Source: Oceaniferula marina (GTDB lineage Bacteria; Verrucomicrobiota; Verrucomicrobiia; Verrucomicrobiales; Akkermansiaceae). Taken from it: 64,000 nucleotides of DNA. The notes below the pieces were generated by a model that was given only the letters and a program-made list of their open reading frames with translations, ran no database searches and had not been told where the DNA came from. The stretch is taken from contig NZ_JACBAZ010000002.1 in the NCBI RefSeq assembly GCF_013391475.1, forward strand, positions 471,104 through 535,103. The letters are read 5' to 3'. This document shows positions 42,502 through 50,845 of this stretch, one piece after another (position 1 is the stretch's first letter; each line of letters starts with the position of its first letter). The translations under genes and the position numbers were made by a program.

Positions 42502-44187
42502 CTAACTGACGAGTTCGGTTTCAATTTGTTCGAGGCTTTTTCCTTTGGTTTCCGGGATGTGTGAACGGATGTAGAGGATGCCGACGAGGCAGATACCCGC
42601 ATAAGTCCAGAAGGTTCCTGCGGGGCCGAGGCTGTCGCGTAGAATGGGGAAGGTGAATGAAAGGATGAAATTGGCCACCCAGAGTGAGAGCACGGCAATC
42701 GACATCGCAACGCCACGAATGGCATTGGGGAAAATCTCAGAGATGAGCACCCATGCGACCGGACCGAGAGTGGCAGCAAAGACGGCAACGGCAAGCAGGG
42801 CGAAAGCGACGACATACCAGCCGGTGTTACCACTGTAATAACACCAACCAATCGCGAGGTGGGAAATGAGTAATCCCGCCGAACCGATCAGCATCAGAGG
42901 TTTGCGCCCTAGGCGGTCGATCGTTGCCATGCCGACAAAGGTGAATGCCATGTTCGTCAGGCCGATAATGACCAGGCTGAACATGATGCCACTCACGGTG
43001 AATCCTGCGTCACGGAAAATATCCGGGGCGTAGTTGAAGATGACGTTGATGCCGCACCATTGCTGGAAAACGGCGATGAAGATGCCGACGAGTAAGATTT
43101 TAGACATCGGCCGTTGAAACACGGCACTGGCTTTTAGCTGTTTGTGTTCCTTGTCGAGGGTTGCTTCAATTTCCTTCAGCGTTTGAGTGGCATATGCCGA
43201 ACCGCCGATACGCTCGAGCACGCCATAGGCTTCATCGTCGCGGCTTTGTTTGGTAAGCCATCTGGGGCTGGGCGGGACAAAAAACATCAACAAGAAAAAG
43301 AGCCCGGCAGGAATGGCTTCGGCTGCAAACATCAGTCGCCACCCGGTGGTTCCGTTCCAAGTTTGTTTGAGTTCTTGGTTGGTATACTTACGCAGCGCAA
43401 CCAAATCGATCGAGGAGACGGGGATGGGGTCGGATGAACGAAGTGCGGAACGAAGCTCGGCCGTATTTACAATCTCGACAGGAAGGTCAGTCAGAATTTC
43501 CTCATTGAGAATGGCCTGGCGTTGAGACTCGGTAAATAGGTCTTGGCTGTAATGATTGTCCTCAGTGTTGGATTGGGCTGCTGTTTTGATTTGGAGATCG
43601 GCAGCCAGTGCGCACTCCTCTTGAATGCGCTGGGGCACGGGGTGGTATTCGGAGATTTGATAGTTGATCAGCTGGGCCAGGAGGATGCCGATGACGATGG
43701 TCAGCTGGTTGAGTGAAACAAATCGGCCGCGGTAGCGGGCCGGGGAGATCTCAGCGATGTACATCGGCGAGAGGGTGGAAGCCATTCCCATCCCGATGCC
43801 ACCGAGCAGGCGGTAGGCGATAAATTGATGGAAACTTGGGGCATAGCCCGACCCAATGGCGGAGATGAAGAATAAAAGGGCGGAAACCATGAGCAGCTTG
43901 ACCCGCCCGTAGCGGTCGGCCGCTTTGCCAACACCGAGGGCTCCGATGATGCAGCCGACGATGCAGGAGCTGACGGCCCAGCCCTGCAGAACAGGGGAGT
44001 CGAGATTGAAATGCAGCTCGTAGAATTGTTTAGCTCCTGAAATCACCAGAAGGTCATAACCAAAAAGCAGTCCGCCTAAAGCTGAGCTCAAGGAGATAAA
44101 TAGAATAAAGCCCATATTGAATGAGGTGCTTGCAGGCTTATTGCAGGCTCGGGCTGACGAGTTTGCCGGTCGGTCATGTTTTTTCAT
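42502..44187 (-). CDS. Sugar porter (MFS, SP family) with large TM5-TM6 loop
   Basis: ATG 44187 gives 561 residues with 12 predicted membrane helices. SP-family signatures are GGLLFGYDLLVISGA (TM1), KAADRYGRVKLL (loop 2-3), RLLGGIGMGMASTLSPMYIA (TM4), PPSPRWLTKQ (after TM6), QQWCGINVIFNYAPDIF (TM7) and IPETKGKSLEQIE (C-terminus). These are proton symporters for monosaccharides. Unusually, about 100 residues (HPVPQRIQEECALAADLQIK onward to TGWRLMF) are inserted between TM5 and TM6, where most members have a short external loop. It is the first gene of the minus-strand operon and divergent from the AraC gene. ATG 44208 and a TTG are alternative starts. Fucose is a plausible cargo. Confidence 0.9.
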   Translation of the reverse strand: MKKHDRPANSSARACNKPASTSFNMGFILFISLSSALGGLLFGYDLLVISGAKQFYELHFNLDSPVLQGWAVSSCIVGCIIGALGVGKAADRYGRVKLLMVSALLFFISAIGSGYAPSFHQFIAYRLLGGIGMGMASTLSPMYIAEISPARYRGRFVSLNQLTIVIGILLAQLINYQISEYHPVPQRIQEECALAADLQIKTAAQSNTEDNHYSQDLFTESQRQAILNEEILTDLPVEIVNTAELRSALRSSDPIPVSSIDLVALRKYTNQELKQTWNGTTGWRLMFAAEAIPAGLFFLLMFFVPPSPRWLTKQSRDDEAYGVLERIGGSAYATQTLKEIEATLDKEHKQLKASAVFQRPMSKILLVGIFIAVFQQWCGINVIFNYAPDIFRDAGFTVSGIMFSLVIIGLTNMAFTFVGMATIDRLGRKPLMLIGSAGLLISHLAIGWCYYSGNTGWYVVAFALLAVAVFAATLGPVAWVLISEIFPNAIRGVAMSIAVLSLWVANFILSFTFPILRDSLGPAGTFWTYAGICLVGILYIRSHIPETKGKSLEQIETELVS

Positions 44188-44247
44188 ATGGCAGCTTGAG
44201 AAAATCATATTTACCAAGTGATTGGAATAGATTATCTTCCGTCACAT

Positions 44248-45132
44248 ATGGACGATCTTACGTATTATAGGAAGGAAGGGTTTGATCGCCAAAAGCTGTA
44301 TCGTATACCGAAACGGGCTGAAAAAAGGATGAAAAATCAACCTTTTACAAGTGAATTGATGGTGACTGATATTGGTTACTACCCATGTGCTGAAGCTCAT
44401 TTTGTGGAGCGAATGGATGGTTTAAATGGACATATCCTCGTATTTTGTCTGGACGGTCGAGGGTGGTTTTCATGGGGTGGGGAGCGTATGGAGGTCGCTC
44501 CGATGGAGGTGTTTTGGGTTCCGGCTAGGCAGGCTCACAGCTATGGAAGTTTTAGGGACGGGGGTTGGGAGATCTATTGGGTTCACGTCGAGGGAGAGGA
44601 TGTGGAACCCTTGTTGGGCTGGACGCCGTTAAGCCGAGACCAGCCGCTAATTTCGTTTACCAATGCTCATGCATTGCGGAGGCAGTTCAACATGATGTTG
44701 CAGAGTTTGGAGTCGGGGTTTTCCGATCATGTTTTGTTCCAGTTGTCTCGCTTTATGATTACGCTTGTGGGTTTGCTGCATGTGGATGCGGGATCCAGCA
44801 GGGCAGCCGAGCGGCGTGAACGCATGGAGTTGGCCATTGAACAGATGCGGTCATCGGTATCGGAACCGCTTGCGCTGGAGGCCTATGCGCGGACCAGTGG
44901 ATTTGCGGTTTCCCAGTTCAGCAGCCTATTTAAGCAGTACTACGGAAGTAGTCCGATGGCTTACTTGGCGGAATTACGAGTGCAGAGGGCGTGCGAATTG
45001 TTTGATACGACTGGGATGTCGGTGAAGGAGGTGGCTTTCGCCCTCGGATTTGAGGACCCCTTGTACTTTTCCCGGATGTTTAAAAAGGTGGCTGGCGTTG
45101 CTCCGAGTGCGTATCGACTGGAGCAAAGTTGA
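44248..45132 (+). CDS. AraC-family transcriptional activator with cupin sensor
   Basis: A 294-residue protein from ATG 44248; a GTG at 44218 would add ten residues. Residues about 40-130 form a cupin-like sugar-sensing domain (HILVFCLDGRGWFSWGGERM, VFWVPARQAHSYGSF). Residues about 195-292 are the double helix-turn-helix (ALEAYARTSGFAVSQFSSLF, MSVKEVAFALGFEDPLYFSR, FKKVAGVAPSAYRLEQ). It is divergently transcribed from the sugar porter across about 60 bp, the usual arrangement for an activator controlling the adjacent catabolic operon in response to the transported sugar. No operator repeat is obvious in the short spacer. Confidence 0.9.
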   Translation: MDDLTYYRKEGFDRQKLYRIPKRAEKRMKNQPFTSELMVTDIGYYPCAEAHFVERMDGLNGHILVFCLDGRGWFSWGGERMEVAPMEVFWVPARQAHSYGSFRDGGWEIYWVHVEGEDVEPLLGWTPLSRDQPLISFTNAHALRRQFNMMLQSLESGFSDHVLFQLSRFMITLVGLLHVDAGSSRAAERRERMELAIEQMRSSVSEPLALEAYARTSGFAVSQFSSLFKQYYGSSPMAYLAELRVQRACELFDTTGMSVKEVAFALGFEDPLYFSRMFKKVAGVAPSAYRLEQS

Positions 45133-45181
45133 TCCCTGGATTGGAAGCCTTCATTGATTCGCTCGAAAGGATGGTAAAAAA

Positions 45182-45214
45182 ACACCCCTGATGCCGGGTG
45201 GGCATCAAGGGTGT
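45182..45214. terminator. Bidirectional terminator between AraC and sulfatase genes
   Basis: ACACCCCTGATGCC (45182-45195) pairs with GGCATCAAGGGTGT (45201-45214) with one mismatch and a 5-base loop. A tracts precede the left arm, giving a T tract on the minus strand for the opposing sulfatase message. Confidence 0.8.
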
Positions 45215-45260
45215 GGATGATTGGTTTAGGTGTGGCTGATTTTTCAGCCGGTCCTTTGGG

Positions 45261-46790
45261 CTAGAGGTTGCGAAGGCCCTGTTTCGCTTGTTTGGCTTTT
45301 TCGAGTTGCTCAGCCATCGCCTTGGCCCGTTCAGGCTGCTGGGCGATGATGTTGTTTTGCTCTCCGACATCGGAGTCGAGGTTGTAGAGCTGGGCTTTAC
45401 CTTTTTTGCCGCGTGGCTGGATGTATTTCCATGGCCCTTGACGTAGCGCGAGGATGCCGGCCTCTTCGATCATGTATGGCAGTCCTTTTTCATCCTGACC
45501 GAGCAAGGCGGGCAGCATGTTGCGGCTGTCAATCCCCTGAGTGGCGGTGAGTTCGACACCGACGAGCGAGGCAAAGGAGGCAAGGAAGTCGATCTGGCTG
45601 ACCAGAGCTTCCGATTTTCCGGGTTTGATTTTGCCAGGCCATTTGATCAGGAAGGGAACGCGGGTGCCGCCCTCGTAGATTTGATACTTGCCGCCGCGGT
45701 ATGGGCCGGAGCCGTCGTGGCCACGGTCGCTTTCCTTGGTGGATGTCTGTACGGTGGTGCCGTCTTTATAGCCGTCGTCGTAGACCGGGCCATTGTCACT
45801 TGAGAAGATGACAATCGTATTGTCGGTCAGTCCGTGTTCGTCCAGAGCTTTGAGCACTTCACCGGATGCCCAGTCGAACTGGACCATGGCGTCTCCACGA
45901 TAGGAGAGTTTGCTTTTGCCTTTGAAACGTGGGTGAGGGGTGCGTGGCACGTGGATGTCCTGGGAAGCGAAGTAGAGGAAGAACGGCTTCTTTTTGTCGA
46001 TTCCTGCGAGGTATTTTTTCGTTTGATTGACGAATTCGTCGGCCATGGTTTCATCGTTCCAGAGAGCGGCTTTACCTCCCCATTGGTAGCCGATTCGGCC
46101 GATGCCGTTGATGACGGAGTTGTTGTGGCCGTGGCTGCTTTCGTAGTAAGTCATGGCCGAGCGGTCTTTTTTGCCGTCGGGGTAGACGGTGCCTTTGAAC
46201 CCTTCGGGTGGTTTTTTACCGACGTAGAGTGGGTCGGCCGGATCCAAGTTCACCACCCGGTGGTTTTCGAGGTAGACACAAGGGACGCGGTCGTTGGTGG
46301 AGGGCAGGAGAAAGGAGTAGTCGAATCCAATTTCGAGAGGTCCTGGTTTGACGTCGGCGTTCCAATCGACGGCTGTTTTGCCATCGCCGATGCCGAGGTG
46401 CCATTTGCCGATGACGGCGGTCTGGTATCCTGCCTTTTTGAACATTTGCGGCAAGGTGAACATCTCGGGTTTGATTTTCATCGGCGCGTTGGGTGCCAGC
46501 ACGCGGACACCGTGGCGGAAGCCGTGGATGCCGGTCAGCATGGAAAAACGCGAAGGGGTGCAGGTGGCTGCAGAGCAATGGCCGTCGGTAAACTGAAGGC
46601 TTTCCTTGGCGAGCTTGTCCAGGTTCGGCGTGGGGATCAGTTTGGCCCCGTAGGCTCCGAGGTCTCCAAATCCGACATCGTCTCCGTAGATGATGACGAC
46701 GTTGGGCTTTTGCGGTGTCTGGACTTCTGCAGAGAGGATGCCGGTCGAGCCGGCGATCAGTGCGGTAATCAACAAGTGGGTTCGTTTCAT
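45261..46790 (-). CDS. Secreted sulfatase
   Basis: ATG 46790 gives 509 residues with signal peptide MKRTHLLITALIAGSTGILS; 13 upstream in-frame codons are less likely. VVIIYGDDVGFGDLGAYG binds metal, C77-T-P-S-R81 is the formylglycine motif, and GKWHLGIGDGK and SSDNGP complete the site. It is a paralogue of the operon sulfatase at 37725-39185. It stands alone, bounded by the terminator at its 3' end, but is close enough to the AraC gene that coregulation is plausible. The C-terminus is Lys- and Ala-rich (LEKAKQAKQG) but much less basic than the tails of the sulfatases at 1545, 11756 and 13464. Confidence 0.93.
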   Translation of the reverse strand: MKRTHLLITALIAGSTGILSAEVQTPQKPNVVIIYGDDVGFGDLGAYGAKLIPTPNLDKLAKESLQFTDGHCSAATCTPSRFSMLTGIHGFRHGVRVLAPNAPMKIKPEMFTLPQMFKKAGYQTAVIGKWHLGIGDGKTAVDWNADVKPGPLEIGFDYSFLLPSTNDRVPCVYLENHRVVNLDPADPLYVGKKPPEGFKGTVYPDGKKDRSAMTYYESSHGHNNSVINGIGRIGYQWGGKAALWNDETMADEFVNQTKKYLAGIDKKKPFFLYFASQDIHVPRTPHPRFKGKSKLSYRGDAMVQFDWASGEVLKALDEHGLTDNTIVIFSSDNGPVYDDGYKDGTTVQTSTKESDRGHDGSGPYRGGKYQIYEGGTRVPFLIKWPGKIKPGKSEALVSQIDFLASFASLVGVELTATQGIDSRNMLPALLGQDEKGLPYMIEEAGILALRQGPWKYIQPRGKKGKAQLYNLDSDVGEQNNIIAQQPERAKAMAEQLEKAKQAKQGLRNL

Positions 46791-46959
46791 GGTTGGCAAT
46801 GATACTGCATGACCATGGATCTCTTTCAAATCAATTACTCATCGTTAATTTTGACGAGAGTCAGGAAAGAACCGTCTGTACACGCGATGTCGAACAAGAA
46901 GCGTTTTCCCTGCAGTGGAAAGTGCCCGGTGGTCGGGCGGGCTCGACGGGCCGCGTGGT

Positions 46960-47607
46960 TTAGAGTGGTGGAATGATCAGTTCGTCACCCACTTTAACAT
47001 CAACCGCTCCTCCGGGGAAGGTTCCGGGGAGGGGGTCGGCAAAAACGGCGCCTTCTTCAATGTTGGAAACGGTGACCCGGCCGATGATGCCGGTGCCACG
47101 GCGGATCGCGAGTTCGGTGTTGATGCGAACGGACTCTGGCCGTTTGACATCCAGAACGATCAGGAAAATCCCTTGATCTTGAGCCACCTCCTTAACTTGG
47201 GCCATGATCATCGCCTGGCTGATGATCCGGGCCCTGCGAGCGGCCTTGTCATATTTTTCCGCATGACGTTCGTTCATGGCGAGGGTTTCATCCTCGGCTT
47301 GTTTGGCTTTTTTTTCCGAGCGGAGAACTTGTTCACGCAGCAGTTTGTTGGCGGTTTCCAGCTCTTCGAGTTTGCTGGTGCTGATGGATTCCGGGGCCTC
47401 GATGGGCTGGATGGGCGTGGTCAGCGGTTGGCCGGTGCGGAGTCGGCGCAGGGATGCTTCATAGCGGGCGTTGTCCTGAAGGAGTTCGACGGCTCGCTGT
47501 TTGCGGTGATCTCCCTCTTCGTCTTTACGCATGGAGATATAGGAAAGGCCCAGCGCAGCCAAAAGGATGGCAGCTGTGGCGCTGAGTAGAATTTGCGTGA
47601 TGTTCAT
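46960..47607 (-). CDS. Membrane-anchored coiled-coil protein, MreC-like layout
   Basis: A 215-residue protein with an N-terminal membrane helix (ILLSATAAILLAALGLSYI), a long charged coiled coil at about 30-125 (SKLEELETANKLLREQVLRS, KKAKQAEDETLAMNERH) and a compact beta domain at about 140-215 (GIFLIVLDVKRPESV, LAIRRGTGIIGRVTVSNI, PGGAVDVKVGDELIIPPL). The arrangement recalls MreC, but the sequence is not clearly MreC. A structural or signalling role in the envelope is likely. It is followed upstream on the same strand by an FHA protein gene. Confidence 0.7.
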   Translation of the reverse strand: MNITQILLSATAAILLAALGLSYISMRKDEEGDHRKQRAVELLQDNARYEASLRRLRTGQPLTTPIQPIEAPESISTSKLEELETANKLLREQVLRSEKKAKQAEDETLAMNERHAEKYDKAARRARIISQAMIMAQVKEVAQDQGIFLIVLDVKRPESVRINTELAIRRGTGIIGRVTVSNIEEGAVFADPLPGTFPGGAVDVKVGDELIIPPL

Positions 47608-47654
47608 GATGGGATTTTGTGAAAATACCCGCTTTTTTCAAGGAGAAGAAACGT

Positions 47655-48254
47655 CTATTTCTTCAGTTTCATGAGTTTTGCGGGGAGAAAATCGCCAGTT
47701 CCTGATTGTTCCTTGGTTTCTTTGTAGTGGCGGACGGTCATGCCGACGGCCACACCAACCACCATGAGGATGAGGACAATGACAGTTTTGAGCGCCTCAC
47801 GGGCTGGGGAACTTGGCTTGGCTGGTCTTTTCTTGTGTTTGGCTCTGGGTGATTCCGTGCTGGGTCGGTGCTCATCTTCGAGCTCGTCGCCATCGACAGG
47901 TGGCAACTTTTTCCGTTGGTGGGTGCTGAACTCTTCTTCTGCAAGAACCTCGATTTCTTCGTCAGAAAGGCGGAATTTCAATGGAACATCCCCGACAAGC
48001 ACCTCCATACCATCGAACAAATCAATGACGTCCATCAGGGTGTCATCCTGCTTGATACCATTGGTCGATTCGTTGTCCTTGAGGATGTATCCTCCTTCGA
48101 CCCGATTCATCATACAGTGATGGGTGGAGCAGGAGCCGCACTCGATGATGATGTCGTTGTCGCTGCCCCGACCGATGTTGATCGTGGTGCGTTCGAGTTT
48201 AAAACGGTAGGGTTGCGGGGTCTTTCCAGGTTCGGAGATGGTGACGCGAGGCAT
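47655..48254 (-). CDS. FHA-domain protein with C-terminal membrane helix
   Basis: A 199-residue protein. Residues about 20-95 are a forkhead-associated domain: INIGRGSDNDIIIECGSCST, with the conserved GR and S residues, then HHCMMNRVEGGYILKDNEST and NGIKQDDT. FHA domains bind phosphothreonine peptides. An acidic then Lys- and Pro-rich linker (PPVDGDELEDEHRPSTESPR, AKHKKRPAKPSS) leads to one membrane helix near 160-180 (VIVLILMVVGVAVGMTV) and a short basic tail. The FHA part is therefore cytoplasmic with a C-terminal anchor. It lies 47 bp from the coiled-coil gene, so the two may work together in kinase-linked envelope control. Confidence 0.88.
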   Translation of the reverse strand: MPRVTISEPGKTPQPYRFKLERTTINIGRGSDNDIIIECGSCSTHHCMMNRVEGGYILKDNESTNGIKQDDTLMDVIDLFDGMEVLVGDVPLKFRLSDEEIEVLAEEEFSTHQRKKLPPVDGDELEDEHRPSTESPRAKHKKRPAKPSSPAREALKTVIVLILMVVGVAVGMTVRHYKETKEQSGTGDFLPAKLMKLKK

Positions 48255-48405
48255 GGTAATGAAACAGGCTGGTGATGAAAGTCATTCATTCACTAGCGAA
48301 TTGTTGGCCAAATAGCAATGGCTAACATTGAATCTGTGAGGATTGATGCATCGGCGCAAGCGATCATCGGTTCGAGGTGGGGAGTCACACACCGGGGAGT
48401 CAGGC

Positions 48406-48645
48406 TTATTCGACCGTTGCCACAGGCTCGGTGAGCTCGACAGAAGCGGGTTGATTTGCAGGTTCGCTTTCACCGGTTTCCATGTCAGAAGCAGCTGGAT
48501 CGCCTGATTCCTGAGCCGCTGGCCGCTGAACGTGGGATGGCTGGTCTTTTAGTTCCTGGGAACCGAAATTGGCCTGAAAGGAGGCCGCCAGCCATAAGGC
48601 CAGCATGAGAGATGTGCCGATGATAAAAATGCGGATATTTTTCAT
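48406..48645 (-). CDS. Small membrane-anchored acidic protein
   Basis: ATG 48645 opens a 79-residue protein. It starts with a signal-anchor or signal peptide (MKNIRIFIIGTSLMLALWLA) and continues with a low-complexity stretch rich in Glu, Pro, Ala and Ser (ESGDPAASDMETGESEPANQ). There is no recognisable domain. It lies 152 bp upstream of the FHA gene on the same strand and may be an accessory of that cluster. Coding status is moderately supported by the clean leader. Confidence 0.5.
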   Translation of the reverse strand: MKNIRIFIIGTSLMLALWLAASFQANFGSQELKDQPSHVQRPAAQESGDPAASDMETGESEPANQPASVELTEPVATVE

Positions 48646-48807
48646 GCCGGTGAATGATTGATGGGCTGCAAGGGATCTTGTTGCGGGGGCGGGGCATAAG
48701 CTGCCATCCACAGACCTGTCCACTCTAAAATAAAGGTATATGCTTAGTAAAGCTAAATAATCAACCTAACGCGGTTTTGACTTCGGCTGTAGGGTGATGG
48801 ACAGGAT

Positions 48808-50274
48808 CTACTTGGCAAGCACTCTCTGGCGGCTGGTGGTGCCGTAGCGGTCCACAGCACTGATGGCGATGGCGTCGGGGCTGCCTTGCAGGGTGGTGGA
48901 TAATTTGCCGGCGGGGACGACTTGCACGGTGAACCAGGCTTTGCCGTAGCGGGCTTGGATGGCATATTTACTGGCACCTCGGACCGTTGACCAGTGAACC
49001 GTGACGCTACGGCCGTTGCCCTTGGCCTTCGCGTTTGGAGTGGCGGGCTGTTTGGTGCTGAGCCATGGCATCGGGGGCACCAGAGCGGGGTAGCGGTAAG
49101 CGCCTTGGCCAAGAGCCTTGGTGATGCCGCCCCGGTTTTGGCGGAGTGATTTCATGCTCCAGTGGACATGACCGACGTAGTTGCGGCCGAGGGTTCGGGA
49201 GAGGTTCACTTGGTTGACAATTTCCGACGCTGGTCGGCCGGGGTCCTCGGAACTGTTGATTCGGGCGGTGGCGATACCGGGCCAGACCGGGCGGCGGCTT
49301 TGGGCGCGCCACCAGTTGAGTAGCTTGGTGTAACTTTGAGGTCCATGGATCCGCCAGTAGAGTTGTGGGCTCATGTAGTCGCACCACCCTTGCTGAAGCC
49401 ACTTGCGGGAGTCAGCCGCCAGGTGTTCGTAGGCATTGATCGATGCGGTGGTTCCCGCGGGAACCCCTGGTTTCCAGATACCAAAGGGGCTGATTCCGAC
49501 CCGAACCCAGGGTTTTTGTTTTTTGACTGATCGATACATGCCATGGACAAAACCATCGACATAGCCACGGCGTTGGGATGGTGATTTGCCGTCGGGAAAT
49601 TGGCGTTTCGGGTTGTTGTTGTTATCGAGGTCGGGATAGGGGTAGAAGTAGTCGTCGATATGAATGCCGTCGACGTCATAGCGGCGGGTAACATCGGAGA
49701 TGACACTGAGTGCGCGGTTGCGGGTAAAGCTATTGGCGGGGTCCATCCACTTGTAGGTTTTGAATTTTTTGACAATGGACGGGTGGGTGCGGGTGATGTG
49801 GTTTCGGGCGGGGCTGATCCCCTCGCTGGGCATCGCCCGGAAGGGGTTGAACCAAGCGTGGACTTCGATGCCTCGTGCGTGGGCCTGGGAAATACAGTAG
49901 GCCAGTGGATCATATCCGGGGGATTTGCCCATGGTGCCGCTCAGCCAGTGGCTCCAGGGTTCGATGCTGGATTGATAAAGGGCATCTCCATTCGGGCGGA
50001 CCTGGAACAAGATGGCATTGAGTTTCAGCTTGGCCGCCTGATCCAGTAGTGAGCGCAGCTCAGCTTGCTGCGATGAGGCCGAAAGCCCTTTTTTGCTTGG
50101 CCAGTCGATATTGAAGACCGTCGCCACCCAGGCGGCGCGAAACTCACGGGTCACCATGGGAGGTTGCTCACTCGATGGGCGGTAGTTCTGGGCTAAAGCG
50201 CTGGGCGCCATGAGCAGAAGGAGCTGGGTGAGTAGTAGAGTAAGTGAGGGGGTGATCCGATGACGACCGTTCAT
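48808..50274 (-). CDS. GHL10 (DUF187-type) secreted glycoside hydrolase
   Basis: ATG 50274 gives 488 residues with a signal peptide ending PSALAQ; an upstream 29-codon extension is unlikely. The barrel reads REFRAAWVATVFNIDWPSKK, LKLNAILFQVRPNGDALYQS, PWSHWLSGTMGKSPGYDPLA, HARGIEVHAWFNPFRA and DGIHIDDYFYPYPD, all typical of the family 10-like (GHL10, YngK/DUF187) enzymes. A fibronectin-like C-terminal domain follows (GRSVTVHWSTVRGASKYAIQ). Members act on cell-wall or other amino-sugar glycans, but the substrate is not fixed by sequence. It is a single gene with no partner, probably housekeeping. Confidence 0.88.
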   Translation of the reverse strand: MNGRHRITPSLTLLLTQLLLLMAPSALAQNYRPSSEQPPMVTREFRAAWVATVFNIDWPSKKGLSASSQQAELRSLLDQAAKLKLNAILFQVRPNGDALYQSSIEPWSHWLSGTMGKSPGYDPLAYCISQAHARGIEVHAWFNPFRAMPSEGISPARNHITRTHPSIVKKFKTYKWMDPANSFTRNRALSVISDVTRRYDVDGIHIDDYFYPYPDLDNNNNPKRQFPDGKSPSQRRGYVDGFVHGMYRSVKKQKPWVRVGISPFGIWKPGVPAGTTASINAYEHLAADSRKWLQQGWCDYMSPQLYWRIHGPQSYTKLLNWWRAQSRRPVWPGIATARINSSEDPGRPASEIVNQVNLSRTLGRNYVGHVHWSMKSLRQNRGGITKALGQGAYRYPALVPPMPWLSTKQPATPNAKAKGNGRSVTVHWSTVRGASKYAIQARYGKAWFTVQVVPAGKLSTTLQGSPDAIAISAVDRYGTTSRQRVLAK

Positions 50275-50379
50275 GATGGGCAAACTCGCAGAGGGTCTAT
50301 GGATTGCAAGGGGAAATCGGTGCCATGTCAGGCCGAATTCAGCGAGGTGGATCAAGCTCATCCACTTGATGGTTTCCGC

Positions 50380-50700
50380 TTAAGTTGAAAGCTTTGTTTT
50401 CTTTTTGTTCTTCATGGAGTTGATGGTGTCGAGCAAGGAACCGATACGGACGTGTTTTTCCAGTGAGTGGCGGAGCCACATGTTCCGGTTGATGGTGTAG
50501 ATGTTGCGCCGCCCTTGTTTTTCGATTGATAAAAATCCATCGCTTGCGAGTTCGGAGAGGATCCGTTGGACCGCTCGTTCTGTAATGCCGATTTCCACCG
50601 CCATGTCGCGAATGCGGGCATCAGGATCCTGGTCGAGGACCACCAACACGTGGGTGTGGTTGGTCAGAAAATTCCACTGTGATGGTTGCGACTCTTTCAT
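50380..50700 (-). CDS. Winged-helix transcriptional regulator
   Basis: ATG 50700 gives 106 residues; a longer in-frame extension lacks a good start and overlaps the divergent gene. The centre is a MarR/GntR-like winged helix (ARIRDMAVEIGITERAVQRI, LSELASDGFLSIEKQGRRNI), followed by a helical, basic C-terminus (TINSMKNKKKTK). It is divergent from the baeRF-like gene with 145 bp between, so it may regulate that gene as well as itself. The ligand is unknown. Confidence 0.75.
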   Translation of the reverse strand: MKESQPSQWNFLTNHTHVLVVLDQDPDARIRDMAVEIGITERAVQRILSELASDGFLSIEKQGRRNIYTINRNMWLRHSLEKHVRIGSLLDTINSMKNKKKTKLST

Positions 50701-50845
50701 ATGAAATAAATTTCGTGTTTTCGTTTGCGTGTAATTTGTTTCATGTAATATTGCTGTGTATTCGGAACTGAACAAGTAAAAACAGGAGAAAATCTGCCGA
50801 ATTAGTGAGTGAATCGTAAAAAACAGCCAGGAAAGAACCCCAGTT

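Noticed and set aside
45834-46802. 322-codon antisense frame opposite the sulfatase
   Set aside because: It is a mirror frame of a GC-rich gene, low in complexity and rich in Val, Gly and Asp. The sulfatase on the other strand has full active-site motifs.
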